Positions 21,877 through 32,959 are shown, counted from the first letter of the stretch. The stretch is 64,000 nucleotides of DNA from Cycas panzhihuaensis (GCA_023213395.1 CM041465.1:136283741-136347740), one strand, 5' to 3'. The notes: a model not told the origin generated them from the letters alone. Numbers and translations are program-made.

Positions 21877-22010
21877 TCCTAGGTCCTCCTGCCTGTGAAG
21901 AAGCAATTCTGGGCTTCATTAAAAGGAGAAGAAGAATACTAGAGACAAACTGTTATTACAAGAATCTGTTGTGTAAAGACAAAATTGTCCAGGCAAATTT
22001 TGAAAGAAGA

Positions 22011-22060
22011 AGCGTATGGATTTGTACGATTGTACGGACTTGTACGGACGTCAAAAATCG
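22011..22060 (+). promoter_or_regulatory. TTGTACGGA boxes in H's leader
   Basis: TTGTACGGA occurs twice and TTGTACGAT once within about 35 bp. The reverse complement TCCGTACAA fits the SBP-box factor consensus TNCGTACAA exactly. Related boxes lie in the leaders of F, N, J and E. Function is inference. Confidence 0.5.
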
Positions 22061-22554
22061 AAGTCATCAGAATTCGACGAAACTTACCTAGATCGAAGAT
22101 CGGAGTGTCCTCTACGTCTTTCTCTTCTGCGACGACATCATTTGGAGCCATTTCGACCCAGTTTTAGGCAAAATATAGGCGTGTGGGTTTGGAGCCTTCT
22201 CTCAGTGATTTTTTAAAAAAGTTTCGATCAAAATTCTTGGTACAAGTACTTAAATCTTTTCTCATCCCTAGACGAAGAGTTTAAGTGATTGCTTGCATGG
22301 ATTTGAGTTGATTTTTCTGGATTTTTTCTCAAAAACGTCAAAAACCCTTGGGCGCGGGTTTACTCCTTCGTCTGGATTTTTCTCTCATATCTGAAGTCCA
22401 TTCAAGAAAATAAACATAGATTCAGACACCCATTTGTGAGTTCTTTCATTCAAGACCATTTTTGTCTTAATCAGACGATTCCTGCATTTTAATTCTGCAC
22501 ATACAGCCGCATGACATTCAAATCTGGTTTTTTTGTCTCCAATCACTCTTAATA

Positions 22555-23421
22555 ATGGCCTCCTCTGCTGGTTCGCTGAATGAAAGTGAGAAACTTACAG
22601 AAATGAATTTTAGTGTCTAGAAAATCAAAATTGAAGGGTTCTTGAGAGCAAAGCGAGCCTGGAAAATCACCATCAATGAAAACAATTACCGATGCAACCT
22701 TTTGACTAGTTGGGAGGAAAGGAATAATGTTGCTATTTCAGTCCTTAAACTCTCGATTTCTGACTCATTATTAGCTTATGTAGATGGCCTAGAAGATGCA
22801 AATGAAATTTGGCAAGTTATGACTTCAATGTTTAGTGGAAAAATTGAAGCTAGAATTGTGGCATTAAGAGAAGAGCTCTATAAATTGAAAATGAGATAGG
22901 GACAAACTGTGTCAGATTTCTTAACCAAGTTAACTAGCATTAAAATTGCCCTTCTCACAGCAGGAGAAAAGTTAATGGACATAGAACTAATTCACCTGGT
23001 GCTCAATAAACTTCCAAAGTCTTTTGATAACATGGTAAATATGTTGACAGGAGGAGGACAGACAGCCACAATGTCTTTTGATACTTTGACAGGACATATG
23101 TATGCTCAAGAGCAAAGAAATCAAAGGTACGAAGAAGAGTCAGAAATTGAAGATGCACTCATTTCGAAACTTTAGTTAGGAGGCAGAGGAAGAGGACAAT
23201 TCACTCCCAGATCAAGAGGAAGAATGCCAGCAAGTCACATGGGACGTTGGACGGAAGGAAGAGGACGAGGAAATATGATCAGCAATCCACCTCGAGATGC
23301 CAGAGTATGTTTTAACTGCAGAAAACTAGGTCACTTTTCAAGTAATTGTAGAGCTTTTGATGTTTGTTATCACTGTGGCCAAACAGGTCATTACCCCTAT
23401 CGCTACCGTAAACGCAAGTAA
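22555..23421 (+). pseudogene. gag of element H
   Basis: Starts MASSAGSLNESEKLTEMNFS, then stops at 22618 (TAG for Trp), about 22897 (TAG), about 23173 (TAG) and 23419 (TAA), all in one frame. The core includes LAYVDGLEDANEIWQVM, REELYKLKMR and LVLNKLPKSFDNMV. Two zinc knuckles follow an Arg/Gly-rich tract: CFNCRKLGHFSSNC (complete) and CYHCGQTGHYPYRY (fourth Cys to Tyr). Confidence 0.9.
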
Positions 23422-23489
23422 TCGCAGAAAGGAAAACAACAGGTATTTAGAAATTATAGCAAAGAAAAAGACATACCAGTAAGAAGAAA

Positions 23490-24859
23490 TTGAAACTGCT
23501 TTTATTGCGCCTTTGGCGTACCAATGCAAGCGCAACAGAGAACTGGTATATAGACTCGGGTGCCTCACATCATATGACAGTAGTGAAAGAATGGTTTGAA
23601 ATCATCAAACCTTATGAATGCAACACATCTGTTGAGCTAGGAGATAATTTTCCCTTACACATAAGGGGAATAGGACAAATCGCCATATACATCGACGGAA
23701 AAATTCAACGTATTGGCAATGTCTTTTTCGTACCTAGAATAAAAAAGAATCTCCTGTCAGTTTTACAATTGAGTGATAAAAAGTTAAGAACAATATTTGA
23801 TGAACATGGATATTGTTATATCCTTGATATGAAAAGAAATGGGACAGTTATAGCTAAAGGAGAAAAATGCAATAGGTTGTATAAACGCCTTTCAACTCCT
23901 GTAATGCCTGATAAAGGTCCCACCAAAATGATTTCTGATGTAAAAGATTTTGCTACAGATAGCACTGATAATAGTGAAATTTGGCATTTGAAGTATGGTC
24001 ATATCTCTCATGATAGGTTAGAAAGATTAAAAAAATATAACATGGTAAATGGTCTGCCAGATATCTCATTTAACCATTTTATATGTAAAAGTTGTATGAT
24101 GGGAAAACAACACAGAACTCCATTTTCAAAGAGTACCTGGCACGCACAATGCAAATTGGAATTAATACACACTGATCTATGTGGTCTGTTTACGCCCATC
24201 TCGACAAATGGATCAAGGTATTTATTGACCTTCATTGATGATTTTTCCAAGAAAACTTGGGTGTACTTTCTATCTAGTCAATCAGAAACATTTGGATATT
24301 TTAAAGAATTTAAAGCTGCAAGTGAATTGGAAAGTGGTCAAAGGATCAAATATGTTCGTTCAGATAGAGGTGGAGAGTTTATGTTCAATGAATTCTTCAT
24401 TTCTGCAAAATACATGGAATTCAAAGACAGTTCACAACTCCTTATACACCTCAATCCAATGGAGTTGCAGAAAGAATGAACAGAACAATTGTAGAAATGG
24501 CTCGTTGCATGCTAAATAATAGAGATTTAGCAAAGAAATATTTGGCGTGTCGTACATACACCGCATATTTGATCAACAGAAGCCCTACTCAGTCCTTAGA
24601 CAATATAACTCCTGAAGAAGTATGGTCAGGACACAAACCTGATGTAAGGCATTTAAAAATATTTGGCTGCAAGGCTTATGTTCATATTCTAGATAAGAAA
24701 AGAGCCAAATTAGACAATAAAAGCATAGAATGCATAATGGTTGGCTATAGCAACCATTCAAAGGCTTACAGGTGCATGGATCCAAAAATAGATAAGCTTT
24801 ATGTTAGCAGGGATGTAATTTTTGATGAGAAAAAGGAAAATATTGATACAGCAGTGTAG
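23490..24859 (+). pseudogene. Protease and integrase of element H
   Basis: The protease active site WYIDSGASHHMT is intact. Next are KKNLLSVLQL, the HHCC region IWHLKYGHISHDR...CKSCMMGKQHRTPF, and IHTDLCGLF with the first catalytic Asp retained. FIDDFSKKTWVYF and VRSDRGGEFMFNE follow. A frameshift near 24415 moves the rest to the 24476 frame: MNRTIVEMARCML, SPTQSLDNITPEE and KAYRCMDPKIDKLYVSRDVIF, ending at a TAG at 24857. Confidence 0.9.
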
Positions 24860-26683
24860 ATCGATGAAGATCATTCGGATATATGTCCTGACCAGTTGGA
24901 AGAAAAGTCAGATATAACCTCAGAAAGAATTGAGGCAGGAGAAGATTCTTCAGAAAATGAGAATCTAGATAAGCAACTAACCAGTAGTTGCAACCTCCAG
25001 TTAGACAGCAGCTCTAATTCCAGAGATGAAGAAAAATCGTTACAAGAATGCACCTCAAAAAGAGTACCAAGGTGGTATCTTAAAACTCTTGAAGAAACAA
25101 AAGGAGATATATTTGAACATCGAACAAGATCACAGAAACCTCAGGCATTGCTTTGTTCCATTGAACCAAACTCTTATAAAGAAGCCAGTAGCTTCCAAAA
25201 TTGGAGAATTGCGATGGATGCTGAAATTGAAGCCATACAAAAGAACAAGACATGGGACCTCGTCCCAATTCCAGAAGATAAACCCATTGTAAATTGCAAA
25301 TGGGTATACAAGATAAAAGAGAAGCCAAATGGAGAAGTAGAAAAATACAAGGCCAGACTAGTAGCAAAAGGCTATACTCAAACAATAGGAATTGATTCTG
25401 AAGAAACATTTTCACCAGTGGCAAAATTGAACACAGTAAGAACAGTGATTGCACTTGCTGCTCAAAAGGGTTGGGAAATCTATCAAATGGACATCAAAAG
25501 TGCGTTCTTGAATGGAGACCTACAGGAAGAGGTGTATATGTATCAACCAGAAGGATACATAAAACTAGGACAAGAAAATCTGGTTTGCAAATTGAAGAAG
25601 GCACTTTATGGGCTTAAACAAGCTCCAAGAGCCTGGTATGCTAAATTAGATTCATACTTAACAGAAAATGGCTCTCATCGATGTGAATCTGATCATAGTT
25701 TGTATGTAAAAGGTAATTCAGGATCAATCTCCATTGTCGTAGTGTATGTGGACGACATGCTGATTACTGGAGATGACAAAAATTCAATAGCATTCATTAA
25801 AGATAAGTTTGAAAAGGTATTTGAAATGACGGATTTAGGAATGCTGCATTATTACCTTGGAATAGAAATTAAACAAAACAATTCTTCCATTACTCTTTCA
25901 CAAACAAAGTATGTAAAGAACTTGTTGACCAAGTTTGGAATGGAAAATTGTAATATTGCCAGCACACCAATGGAAACAGGGGTTGTGTTGAATACGTAAT
26001 GTGATGCGCTTCCGCTGATGCCACACAACATGCATAAACTAGTTGGAAGCTTAATCTATCTCATAGCCACACGTTCAGACATATCATATGTTGTAGGGTT
26101 GATTTCTAGATTCATGGAAAATCCTAAAATCCCACATTGGAATGTTGCAAAAAGAATCTTGCATTATTTGAAAGGAACCATGACTCTTGGCCAGAGATAT
26201 GATAAAGAAAACAATACACAATTAACGGGTCTCTGCGATTCAGACTAGGCTGGAGACAAAACAGATAGAAAGTCAACATCAGGGTATTGCTTTTTCCTTG
26301 GAAAATCCTTGATCTCCTAGAGCAGTAAAAAACAGTCGACGGTTGCATTGTCCTCAACAGAAGCAGAATACAAGTTAGCAGTTAACGTCGCTTGTGAAGG
26401 AATATGGATTAGACAACTACTGAACGAACTAGGAGAAGAACAAACAATGTCTACTCGAATACTTTGTGACAATCAAAGCACCATAAAAATGACGAAGAAT
26501 CCTGTATTACATGCCAGAACAAAGCATATCGAGGTACATCATCATTTTATCAGGGAAAAGGTACAGAATAGAGAAATCAAACTTCAGCATTGTCCATCAG
26601 AAGATCAAATTGCTGATATGCTCACTAAACCTCTTGGAAAAGAGAAATTCAGTGTCTTCAGAAACCTACTAGGGTTAAGATAG
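24860..26683 (+). pseudogene. RT and RNase H of element H
   Basis: One frame from about 24896 with stops at 25997, 26246 and about 26317; the last two replace the Trp of SDWAG and SWSSKK. RT motifs are intact: CKWVYKIKEKPNGEVEKYKA, YQMDIKSAFLNGDLQEE, YGLKQAPRAWYAK, VVYVDDMLITGDD and HYYLGIEIKQ. RNase H shows DRKSTSGYCFFLG, SSTEAEYKLA, ILCDNQSTIKM and HIEVHHHFIREKV, ending KPLGKEKFSVFRNLLGL. Confidence 0.9.
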
Positions 26684-26693
26684 GTAAAACATT

Positions 26694-26702
26694 AAGAGGG
26701 GG
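26694..26702 (+). promoter_or_regulatory. Polypurine tract of element H
   Basis: AAGAGGGGG just before the 3' LTR. Confidence 0.85.
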
Positions 26703-26908
26703 TGTAAAAGGTAATGTTTTACCTTAGGTTATAATATTTAATGTAAGGGTCATGTACCACTTTCTCCTCCTTTCTTAAGTTGACAAGTGGCATCACATGG
26801 TTGAGCGGTTGCCATTTGTACCCACCTTGTACTTGTATATATATGTAACGAATCATCAATAAAGGACATTGAGAGAGTGAATTTATTCCTCATCAAGGTT
26901 TTGTTACA
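26703..26908 (+). repeat. 3' LTR of element H
   Basis: 206 bp, no difference from the 5' LTR found by eye. Confidence 0.95.
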
Positions 26909-27254
26909 GTTCCCAACCGTAGAATCTTTTATCATACATAGCAAGCAAACAAATATACACACAGAAAATAGATGCACAGTACACAAGATTTACGTGGGAA
27001 AACCCTTTTGGGAAAAAACCCACCACAAAAGGATTCTTGACGGATCATCTGGTTATTTCACAATGAATCGATACAATGATTCTTGGATTTTGAATACATA
27101 AGGCCTTAAGGCATTTATACTTTCCCAAGAGGTGTCACTCGATTAGGGTTGTGACCCTCCGAATAAGTCGCACTTTTTGGCTTCGCACCTTTTCACTTAA
27201 TTAAACCACATTAACATTAACTAAGTGGCTTAATAAATAACTACCACGTTAACA
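26909..27254 (-). repeat. 5' LTR of element G, outer piece
   Basis: 346 bp continuing the LTR on the far side of H, matching 15641-15985. The two pieces sum to 376 bp against 375 for the 3' LTR; one G is present on both sides of H. Confidence 0.95.
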
Positions 27255-27259
27255 GGTTT

Positions 27260-27700
27260 AAAATGTATTTTTGCTCATATCTTAAAAATTTCTTGAAATC
27301 TCTTTGGCAAATTATACTTGATGGAAAACTTTGTCCTAAGGAAGATTTTAAGACTAATTTTAAGCACTAAAATTGAAAAAAATGAGAGAAAACACCAAAG
27401 GAAGTCTTAAACCCGTGCCTTTGATTTTCTATGATTTCTTGCTTATTTTGAATTTGTAGTTGACTTTTTGGGATAGTAGATTCTACTCGTCAAAATGTCT
27501 ATTGGTAAAATTTGGTTGCGATCTGAGCACTTCGAATTTTGGCTATACAAGGCTATATGGATTTGTACGGGGGTTTTGTATAGTGTTTTTTGGGATTATT
27601 CTCCTTTGGAAAACCTTTGTCTTAATGTTCAGTTTCCTTCTCAATCCGTATCATCCTCCTCCTGAAAAAAATTCAAATGCTTTATGCCCTAATAGTCCTG
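27260..27700 (-). other. Leader of fragment F
   Basis: Minus-strand leader between primer site and the G insertion. It includes CCCGTACAA and a TTCGAAGTGCTCAGATCG stretch that aligns with H's leader (TCGAAGTCATCAGAATTCG). No gene. Confidence 0.55.
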
Positions 27701-27711
27701 CTGTGATACCA
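27701..27711 (-). promoter_or_regulatory. Primer-binding site of fragment F
   Basis: Minus strand TGGTATCACAG, abutting the LTR end TTTTTCAACA. Confidence 0.8.
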
Positions 27712-27927
27712 TGTTGAAAAAAAGACAGAATATGAAAGAAAAATGTTCTACCTCAATTGATTGGTGAGAGTTTCTCTCATATAAATACATCTCGTTTAAA
27801 AGAGAGGCTCAGTACATGTATGCCAAGTGTCATTTTAAAACAGAAGGGGGGTTATGACACACGACTCTTAATTACACATAAGAAACCCCCAAAGTAAAAC
27901 ATAGGATAGAACATTAATATTCTAACA
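27712..27927 (-). repeat. 5' LTR of fragment F
   Basis: 216 bp; minus orientation TGTTAGAATATTAATG...TTTTTTTCAACA. No second copy was found in the window. Confidence 0.75.
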
Positions 27928-29076
27928 GTTTCATAGGAGATTCAGAAGGTTCAAAATGTATCTTGCTTATTTGTGTTTCTGAATCTTGCATAGGTTTGGA
28001 TTTTTTATTGGAAATTTGTGTTCCTTTGATCTCCTGGATAGGATTAGAAGGCAGATTGTTTCTCATGTTCTCCTTCTGGGAGCCATATGCAATCGTCGTG
28101 TGTAATAGCCGTGAGTGTTAACGTTGGTGTTTCTTAGCAGGCCTGATTTTTTTTCAATTATAATGAGGAGTATTTTGTCTCTGTGGTTGACCTGGTTCTC
28201 CAGAGGCCAATTCTATTTGATGTCATTCCTGTGCATCTTTGCTTTTTTAATTGCCTGTAGGGGGTTCGCATATCTGTCAAAATTCTTTGCAGGGTAAATT
28301 TTAGAGCATTGGAATAACTATTCCCTTTCACAGGGATTTCCCTCCACCTGAGAACTACAACTCAATAATTATACAGGAAGGAGAGGGTTGTTTGCGATGT
28401 TCTGACCATTCACATGGACCCGCTTTTCATTCCATTTGTGGTAATTCAACAAAAAGGACAAAATCACTGAAATCCTGATTAAAAAGGGTTGGAGCCAGTG
28501 ACTCGAAGGAACATCTATGAACAAATGGAAGAATCTTTGATAGCAGGCTTTGTCTTTGATGCACCCTAGACTGTATTGAAGAAAACAATTAAAACACGAA
28601 AGTCCTCTCGTACATGTGGTGTGGCATATGCTTCTGCAAGTGGCTAATTTTGTTAGAAATAAAGTTTGAATGGCCAATGCTTTTGCTAGTTCTTTCAAAT
28701 TCAGTCATAGAAATGGCAAATGCTTCTACCTGTGGTTTTTTTTTTAGCAGTAAAATTTGATTGTTGCCATTTCATTTTATTCTTATTTTTGTAATCTATG
28801 ACCCCTATGCTTGCTAGCTACTATATTTTCCTCCATGTTAAAAGTTGCATTCTATGTAGAAGCATTGGAATATGGGGTCAAATTCATAATGAAAGAAACA
28901 TTTTTACCCCTTTTGGTTGATAAGTCACATTGGTGGAAATAGTTTTCTAATTCATTTTTGCATTCTCTCCCTCTTTTTGGAGAGCATAGAAACGACCCAC
29001 ATGTTTGTTTGCTGTCAGTTTTCTTGTTCTTTTATTTCTAATTATGCAAATTTTTGCTGTTCTGTATTATGCACAG
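27928..29076. other. Possible intron DNA upstream of the PAA exons
   Basis: No coding domain or repeat family recognised. The last 30 bases before 29077 are a pyrimidine-rich tract ending GCACAG, a good 3' splice site. Confidence 0.4.
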
Positions 29077-29391
29077 GCTTGCAGACAAATCTCAGGTTTA
29101 TACACAACATGCATACATGAGACCACTTGGAGTTGGTTGGTATTTGAAATATTCTATTATTAACTGAGAAATGCTAGGAGTGCACCATTTCATTTCATGC
29201 ATATTTAAATGTTTACTAATATGAAGAAAGTATTTAGCCATTTTGTGTTGTAGTCTTTGGTGTATTTTTCATGTGTTTTGCTCTAATATGTACATATTTG
29301 TTGACTAGCTGCTATGGTTCTTGGTATTGACGAGGAGGCTGGACCTCAACTCTTCAAATGTGATCCTGCTGGTCATTATGTTGGTTATAAG
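29077..29391 (+). CDS. PAA1: Proteasome subunit alpha type-6, two internal exons
   Basis: Join 29077-29135 and 29309-29391. Exon 1 opens in phase 2 after a CACAG acceptor and encodes [19 protein letters not shown]; exon 2 encodes [20 protein letters not shown] then AGHYVGYK. The codon split G|CT across a GT...AG intron of 173 bp restores Val-Ala-Ala-Met. This matches the middle of the 20S core alpha-6 (PAA/PSMA6) subunit, part of the alpha ring that gates the protease chamber in cytosol and nucleus. There are no stops or shifts over 142 coding bases. Other exons were not found, so this is either a gene with introns longer than 29 kb or a fragment. The GYK end (GHK in many plants, GFK in human) is within family variation. 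Confidence 0.8.
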
Positions 29392-30101
29392 GTACAAGAA
29401 ATTTTAAGCTCTATTATGTCATCGTTACTAATCTTGTGTACATGTCAATTTGCGTGTTTAAGGCAGTAGGCTATCTTGTGGATACTCGTCAATGGGTTTC
29501 ATCAGTTTTGCATATTTTCATTTTGTGGGAAACTTCAACATCCGAAGGTGGGAACTCAATGTCTAAAAAGTTGGCTCTTTCCTATTGCAAGTTTTACAGC
29601 AGTGTTTGATGTTGATCTCACTCCAAATAACAAGCTTTACAGATCTCCTCCTATGATTGTTAGCTATTTTGTCAACTTGTAAAAACAACTAAAATGAGCC
29701 CTTTGGCCTTTAATTGATATTTTACATATGATATATGACATTAAGCCAAAAATGACTGGCTTCAGAACTGGAAGATCTGGTTTGCCTCTCCATCTAGTGC
29801 TATTCAAGTACTAAACACTTATTACATCTCCAGTGACATCACATGGCCATATTTCCATACAAAGTAAAATATAGAAATATAATCACACCGAGGAAAATTG
29901 CACCATTCAAATACGTCTGGGAGGAGTTCTCATCCTTGAAGCCATTGGGTGGTTTGTTGATGAGTGAGAGGAAGGAACACAGTCTTGTATTTGTGGTCTC
30001 TATGGACTGAATGCTTGGATTCATTTGTTTGGCATAATGTATTATGCCAAAACTAATGACTTGGCAGCAGATTCAAGCTCTTTTGAGAGTATATTGTGAA
30101 G
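29392..30101. other. Non-coding, possibly intron
   Basis: Starts with GTACAAG, a usable 5' splice site for the PAA exon. No next exon was recognised. Confidence 0.4.
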
Positions 30102-30330
30102 GGTTTGGGAGGAAGAGGTTTTAACTTCCATGGGGATATGATCCTTGTTCATCTGTTTGGAGATATCTTCCTCAAGTTTGTTAAAAATCAACAGATGTTT
30201 ACCAGCTGGAACAATGTGGTTTGGGAAGAAGAGGCTTTACATTTCTTAGGGATATGATTCTTGTTTGTCTATTTAAAGACATTGATCTTAAGCTTGTGCA
30301 GGATCAACCAATATTGCATTTGATCAATTC
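30102..30330 (+). repeat. Diverged tandem duplication, about 116-bp spacing
   Basis: GGTTTGGGAGGAAGAGG...GGATATGATCCTTGTT recurs as GGTTTGGGAAGAAGAGG...GGATATGATTCTTGTT from 30218. The second half of each copy (AGATATCTTCCTCAAG and AGACATTGATCTTAAG) also aligns. Confidence 0.65.
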
Positions 30331-31329
30331 CCCTACTATTATAATACACATTTGTATGTGTCATTCAGACATCATAAACCTCATAGACATTGTAGTGCTG
30401 AGTGGTGAAATGCTGGAATGCTCAAAATACTGATGGCTCAACTGTTGATGGTTAAAGGCAACTTCTGAATTATCTTTAAATGAAAGGTGGCTGAGGTCTG
30501 TTCACATGACAATTGAAAGATGGACCAACATGGTAGAGGTGGTGGAGCTTACAGTTGAAAAGGAGTCTAAGGGACAGTGTATGGAGAATTTAATAGGTCA
30601 TTCTAGACTTCAAACTTCAAGTCTATGTATCCCTGGTGTGAGTTTAAAGAGAACATCTTGGAATATTTGTTTGTTATCTTATAGAGATTTGCTGCCTTAG
30701 CGGTATGGCCCTTCCTGCTGAATGTGGATTGGCTGATTTTTCGCAAAATTCAAAGGTTCATTAAGCATCTGGTATTCTGCAATCTATTATAGATAATTGT
30801 GTATGTGCGTTTGTTATTGTTTTACTGCTTGTTTTTTGGGGAGAATGGAAATGGGCATTTGAGAATGAGTGTTTTTGTGAGCAGGTCATGAGATTATGCT
30901 GGCAATGACACAGCAAGGTTTTAGTAGTTCATTTGAGGATTCCAGTCTCAAGCTATATACATCCCGGTGCTAGTTTAAATAATATAGCTTGGAATATTGT
31001 TTGTTATCTCATAGAGATATGCTGCCGTGTATATTGGTCCTTCTTGCTGAAAGTGGATTGGCTGGACTACTTGCAAAATTTGAAGGTTCATTAAACCACT
31101 AATTTTTGCAAGCTATTATAGATATTTGTATGTGATAGTTTGCTGTCTGTTTGCTGCTCATATTTGCTATAATGCAGATGGATTATTGTGAGAATGAATG
31201 TTTTCAGTGAGCAGATCTTAATATCATCACAAGGATACTAATGCAAGGTTTTAGTAAGCTTGAGGTTTCCCTCAAGTTTTATACATATTCTGGGGTGAGA
31301 ATAAAGAGAACATCTGGGAGCTTTATATA

Positions 31330-31534
31330 TGTTAGAAATAATGTTTACTTTCTATTGTATTGTTTGTTAGAGCTTAGAATGTTTGTTTTTAGAAAGTTGT
31401 TACACTGGTCTAGCATGTTTGACATGCCACTCATGCACATGTTGTAATCGTTTTAAATGCTTGTCCTATTCCTCCCTTGAATCATCAAGTAATAGAAAGC
31501 ATTCTCATCTTCTTTGCATTCTAGGATTCTTTCG
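31330..31534 (+). repeat. 5' LTR of element J
   Basis: TGTTAGAAATAATG...GGATTCTTTCG, where the 3' LTR ends TTTCA. 205 bp. Confidence 0.85.
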
Positions 31535-31546
31535 TGGTATTAGAGC
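31535..31546 (+). promoter_or_regulatory. Primer-binding site of element J
   Basis: TGGTATTAGAGC, one base from the tRNA-iMet complement. Confidence 0.85.
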
Positions 31547-32073
31547 ATGTTTGAATCTAGGGCATCTTCTTGAAGGGATTGGTTCACAGAGGCTTCACAA
31601 CCTAATAAAAGCTTGGAGAGATCAACATTGGAGACTTCAAGTCTTACTATAGTTCATCACATTGCTTCAGAATGGTATAGAGTTGTACAGTATTGATTGG
31701 AATAGGGTTTCAACTATCGTTTTACTCTTTTGAAGATTAATAAAAAATCGACGCAATTTTAGAGGAATTTCTTGCCATCATTCTCTTCATCTAGAAGAAA
31801 CCATTTAGAAAAGTCCCATCTTGCTTCATTTCGAGCTTTTAGTGATAGAGAAACAAATGAAAAAGGGTAAGAAACCCTAGCTGCTACTGCCCACTCAGAG
31901 GGCATTTTCTCTCCGCTTCTATCTTTGTTTCAAAAATTGTTTGCAAATTTGGAACATGTCATCTCAAGGATCAATTTTGGTAAATGTTAGAATTTTTTGC
32001 AAACCTTGATTTGTATGGCCCATACAGTTTGTATAATACTAGCACTCAATTTTTTTATTGGTTCTTTTCCTCC

Positions 32074-32900
32074 ATGGCTTTTGTCTACTATTTTCCTGAG
32101 CAAGATAAATTGTCTGATGATAATTATAGTGCTTGGAAAGGTAAAATGAAGGGTATTTTGTTTGCAAAAGGAGCCTTGGAATAGATAGAGGAAGTGGGTA
32201 AGAAGCCCACTGATGTTACTAAGAAAGAAATTTATGTTGAAAGAGACAAGTGTGCATTAGCTTCTGTCATTCTTTTTTGTTTTTGGCCATTTTCCTTTGC
32301 ATGTCACCTCTCCCAACATAATTCATGAACAATGGGAAACCTTGGCTTCCCCATATACTCAAAAAAATGTTGCCCAAATCCTTGCACTAAAAGGTGAACT
32401 GTATCACTCGAAAATAAAGGAGAATGAGAGTGCATTCAAGTTCATCACAAATATGGAAGAGTTAAGAGAGAAACTTGCAACATTTGGAATAGTAATTTTT
32501 GAAGAGGAGTTGGTATAACTAACTTTAAACAAGTTGCTTGAATCTTATGAACAATTTGTGACTACTCTAACCTTTTTTGGAGATCTAAAAAAGTTAAAAT
32601 TTGAAGTTCTATGTGGACATCTCTTGCATCAAGAATAGAAAAAGAAAATGCTCGAAGAAGAAACTAAGTTAGAAAATATGTTTGCTTCTAAAGTTAAAAT
32701 ATTAGAAAGAGCTAACCTATAGGAAGGAAGAGACAACCCAAATCAAGTCCAAGGGAGAGGCAACAACCCAAGAAATGCACCTCAAAGAATCATTTGCTTC
32801 TATTGCGGCAAGCCTAGACATTATGCCAAAGACCGTGGATTGAAGAAAGTACATATTGCTCACAGAAAGAGAGTTGTTGGGAACTTACAGGACTGAAAGT
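32074..32900 (+). pseudogene. gag of element J
   Basis: MAFVYYFPEQDKLSDDNYSA opens the gag at 32074, with a stop after 37 codons. Fragments QILALKGELYHSKIKENES and LREKLATFGIVIFEEELV follow in other frames. The zinc knuckle CFYCGKPRHYAKDR (about 32800) has lost its fourth Cys. Confidence 0.8.
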
Positions 32901-32959
32901 GGAGAAGACGAACCTAAAAAAATTGTTTTCGTTGGAACTTTGTCTTCATAGGTCATCTC

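Larger units (their letters stand above)
21657..26908 (+). mobile_element. Ty1/copia element H, inside G's LTR
   Basis: 5' LTR 21657-21862, primer site from 21863, leader, gag from 22555, pol to 26683, polypurine tract 26694-26702, 3' LTR 26703-26908. The LTRs are both 206 bp and identical by eye. Coding frames nonetheless contain about ten stops and several frameshifts. The flanks (AAATG and GTTCC) show no 5-bp duplication. Confidence 0.95.
15611..27254 (-). mobile_element. Ty1/copia element G, full length, hosting H
   Basis: Minus strand. 3' LTR 15611-15985, polypurine tract, RNase H, RT, integrase, protease, gag, leader, primer site 21614-21626, 5' LTR split into 21627-21656 and 26909-27254 by element H. 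Target duplication GGTTT at 15606-15610 and 27255-27259 is exact. Without H the element is about 6.4 kb. Frames carry many stops, often at Trp codons. Confidence 0.95.
13985..27927 (-). mobile_element. Ty1/copia fragment F, split by element G
   Basis: Minus strand: 5' LTR 27712-27927, primer site 27701-27711, leader 27700-27260, then element G (15611-27254), then the rest of the leader, gag and the start of protease-integrase, ending near 13985. The two halves join at a GGTTT duplication. Integrase, RT, RNase H and 3' LTR are missing. The coding fragments are close in sequence to element H (for example the GNVLF...KKHLLSLSQL protease-end motif). Confidence 0.75.

Noticed and set aside
28369-28698. 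109-codon minus-strand frame upstream of the PAA exons
   Set aside because: No domain; opposite strand to the PAA gene; probably chance.
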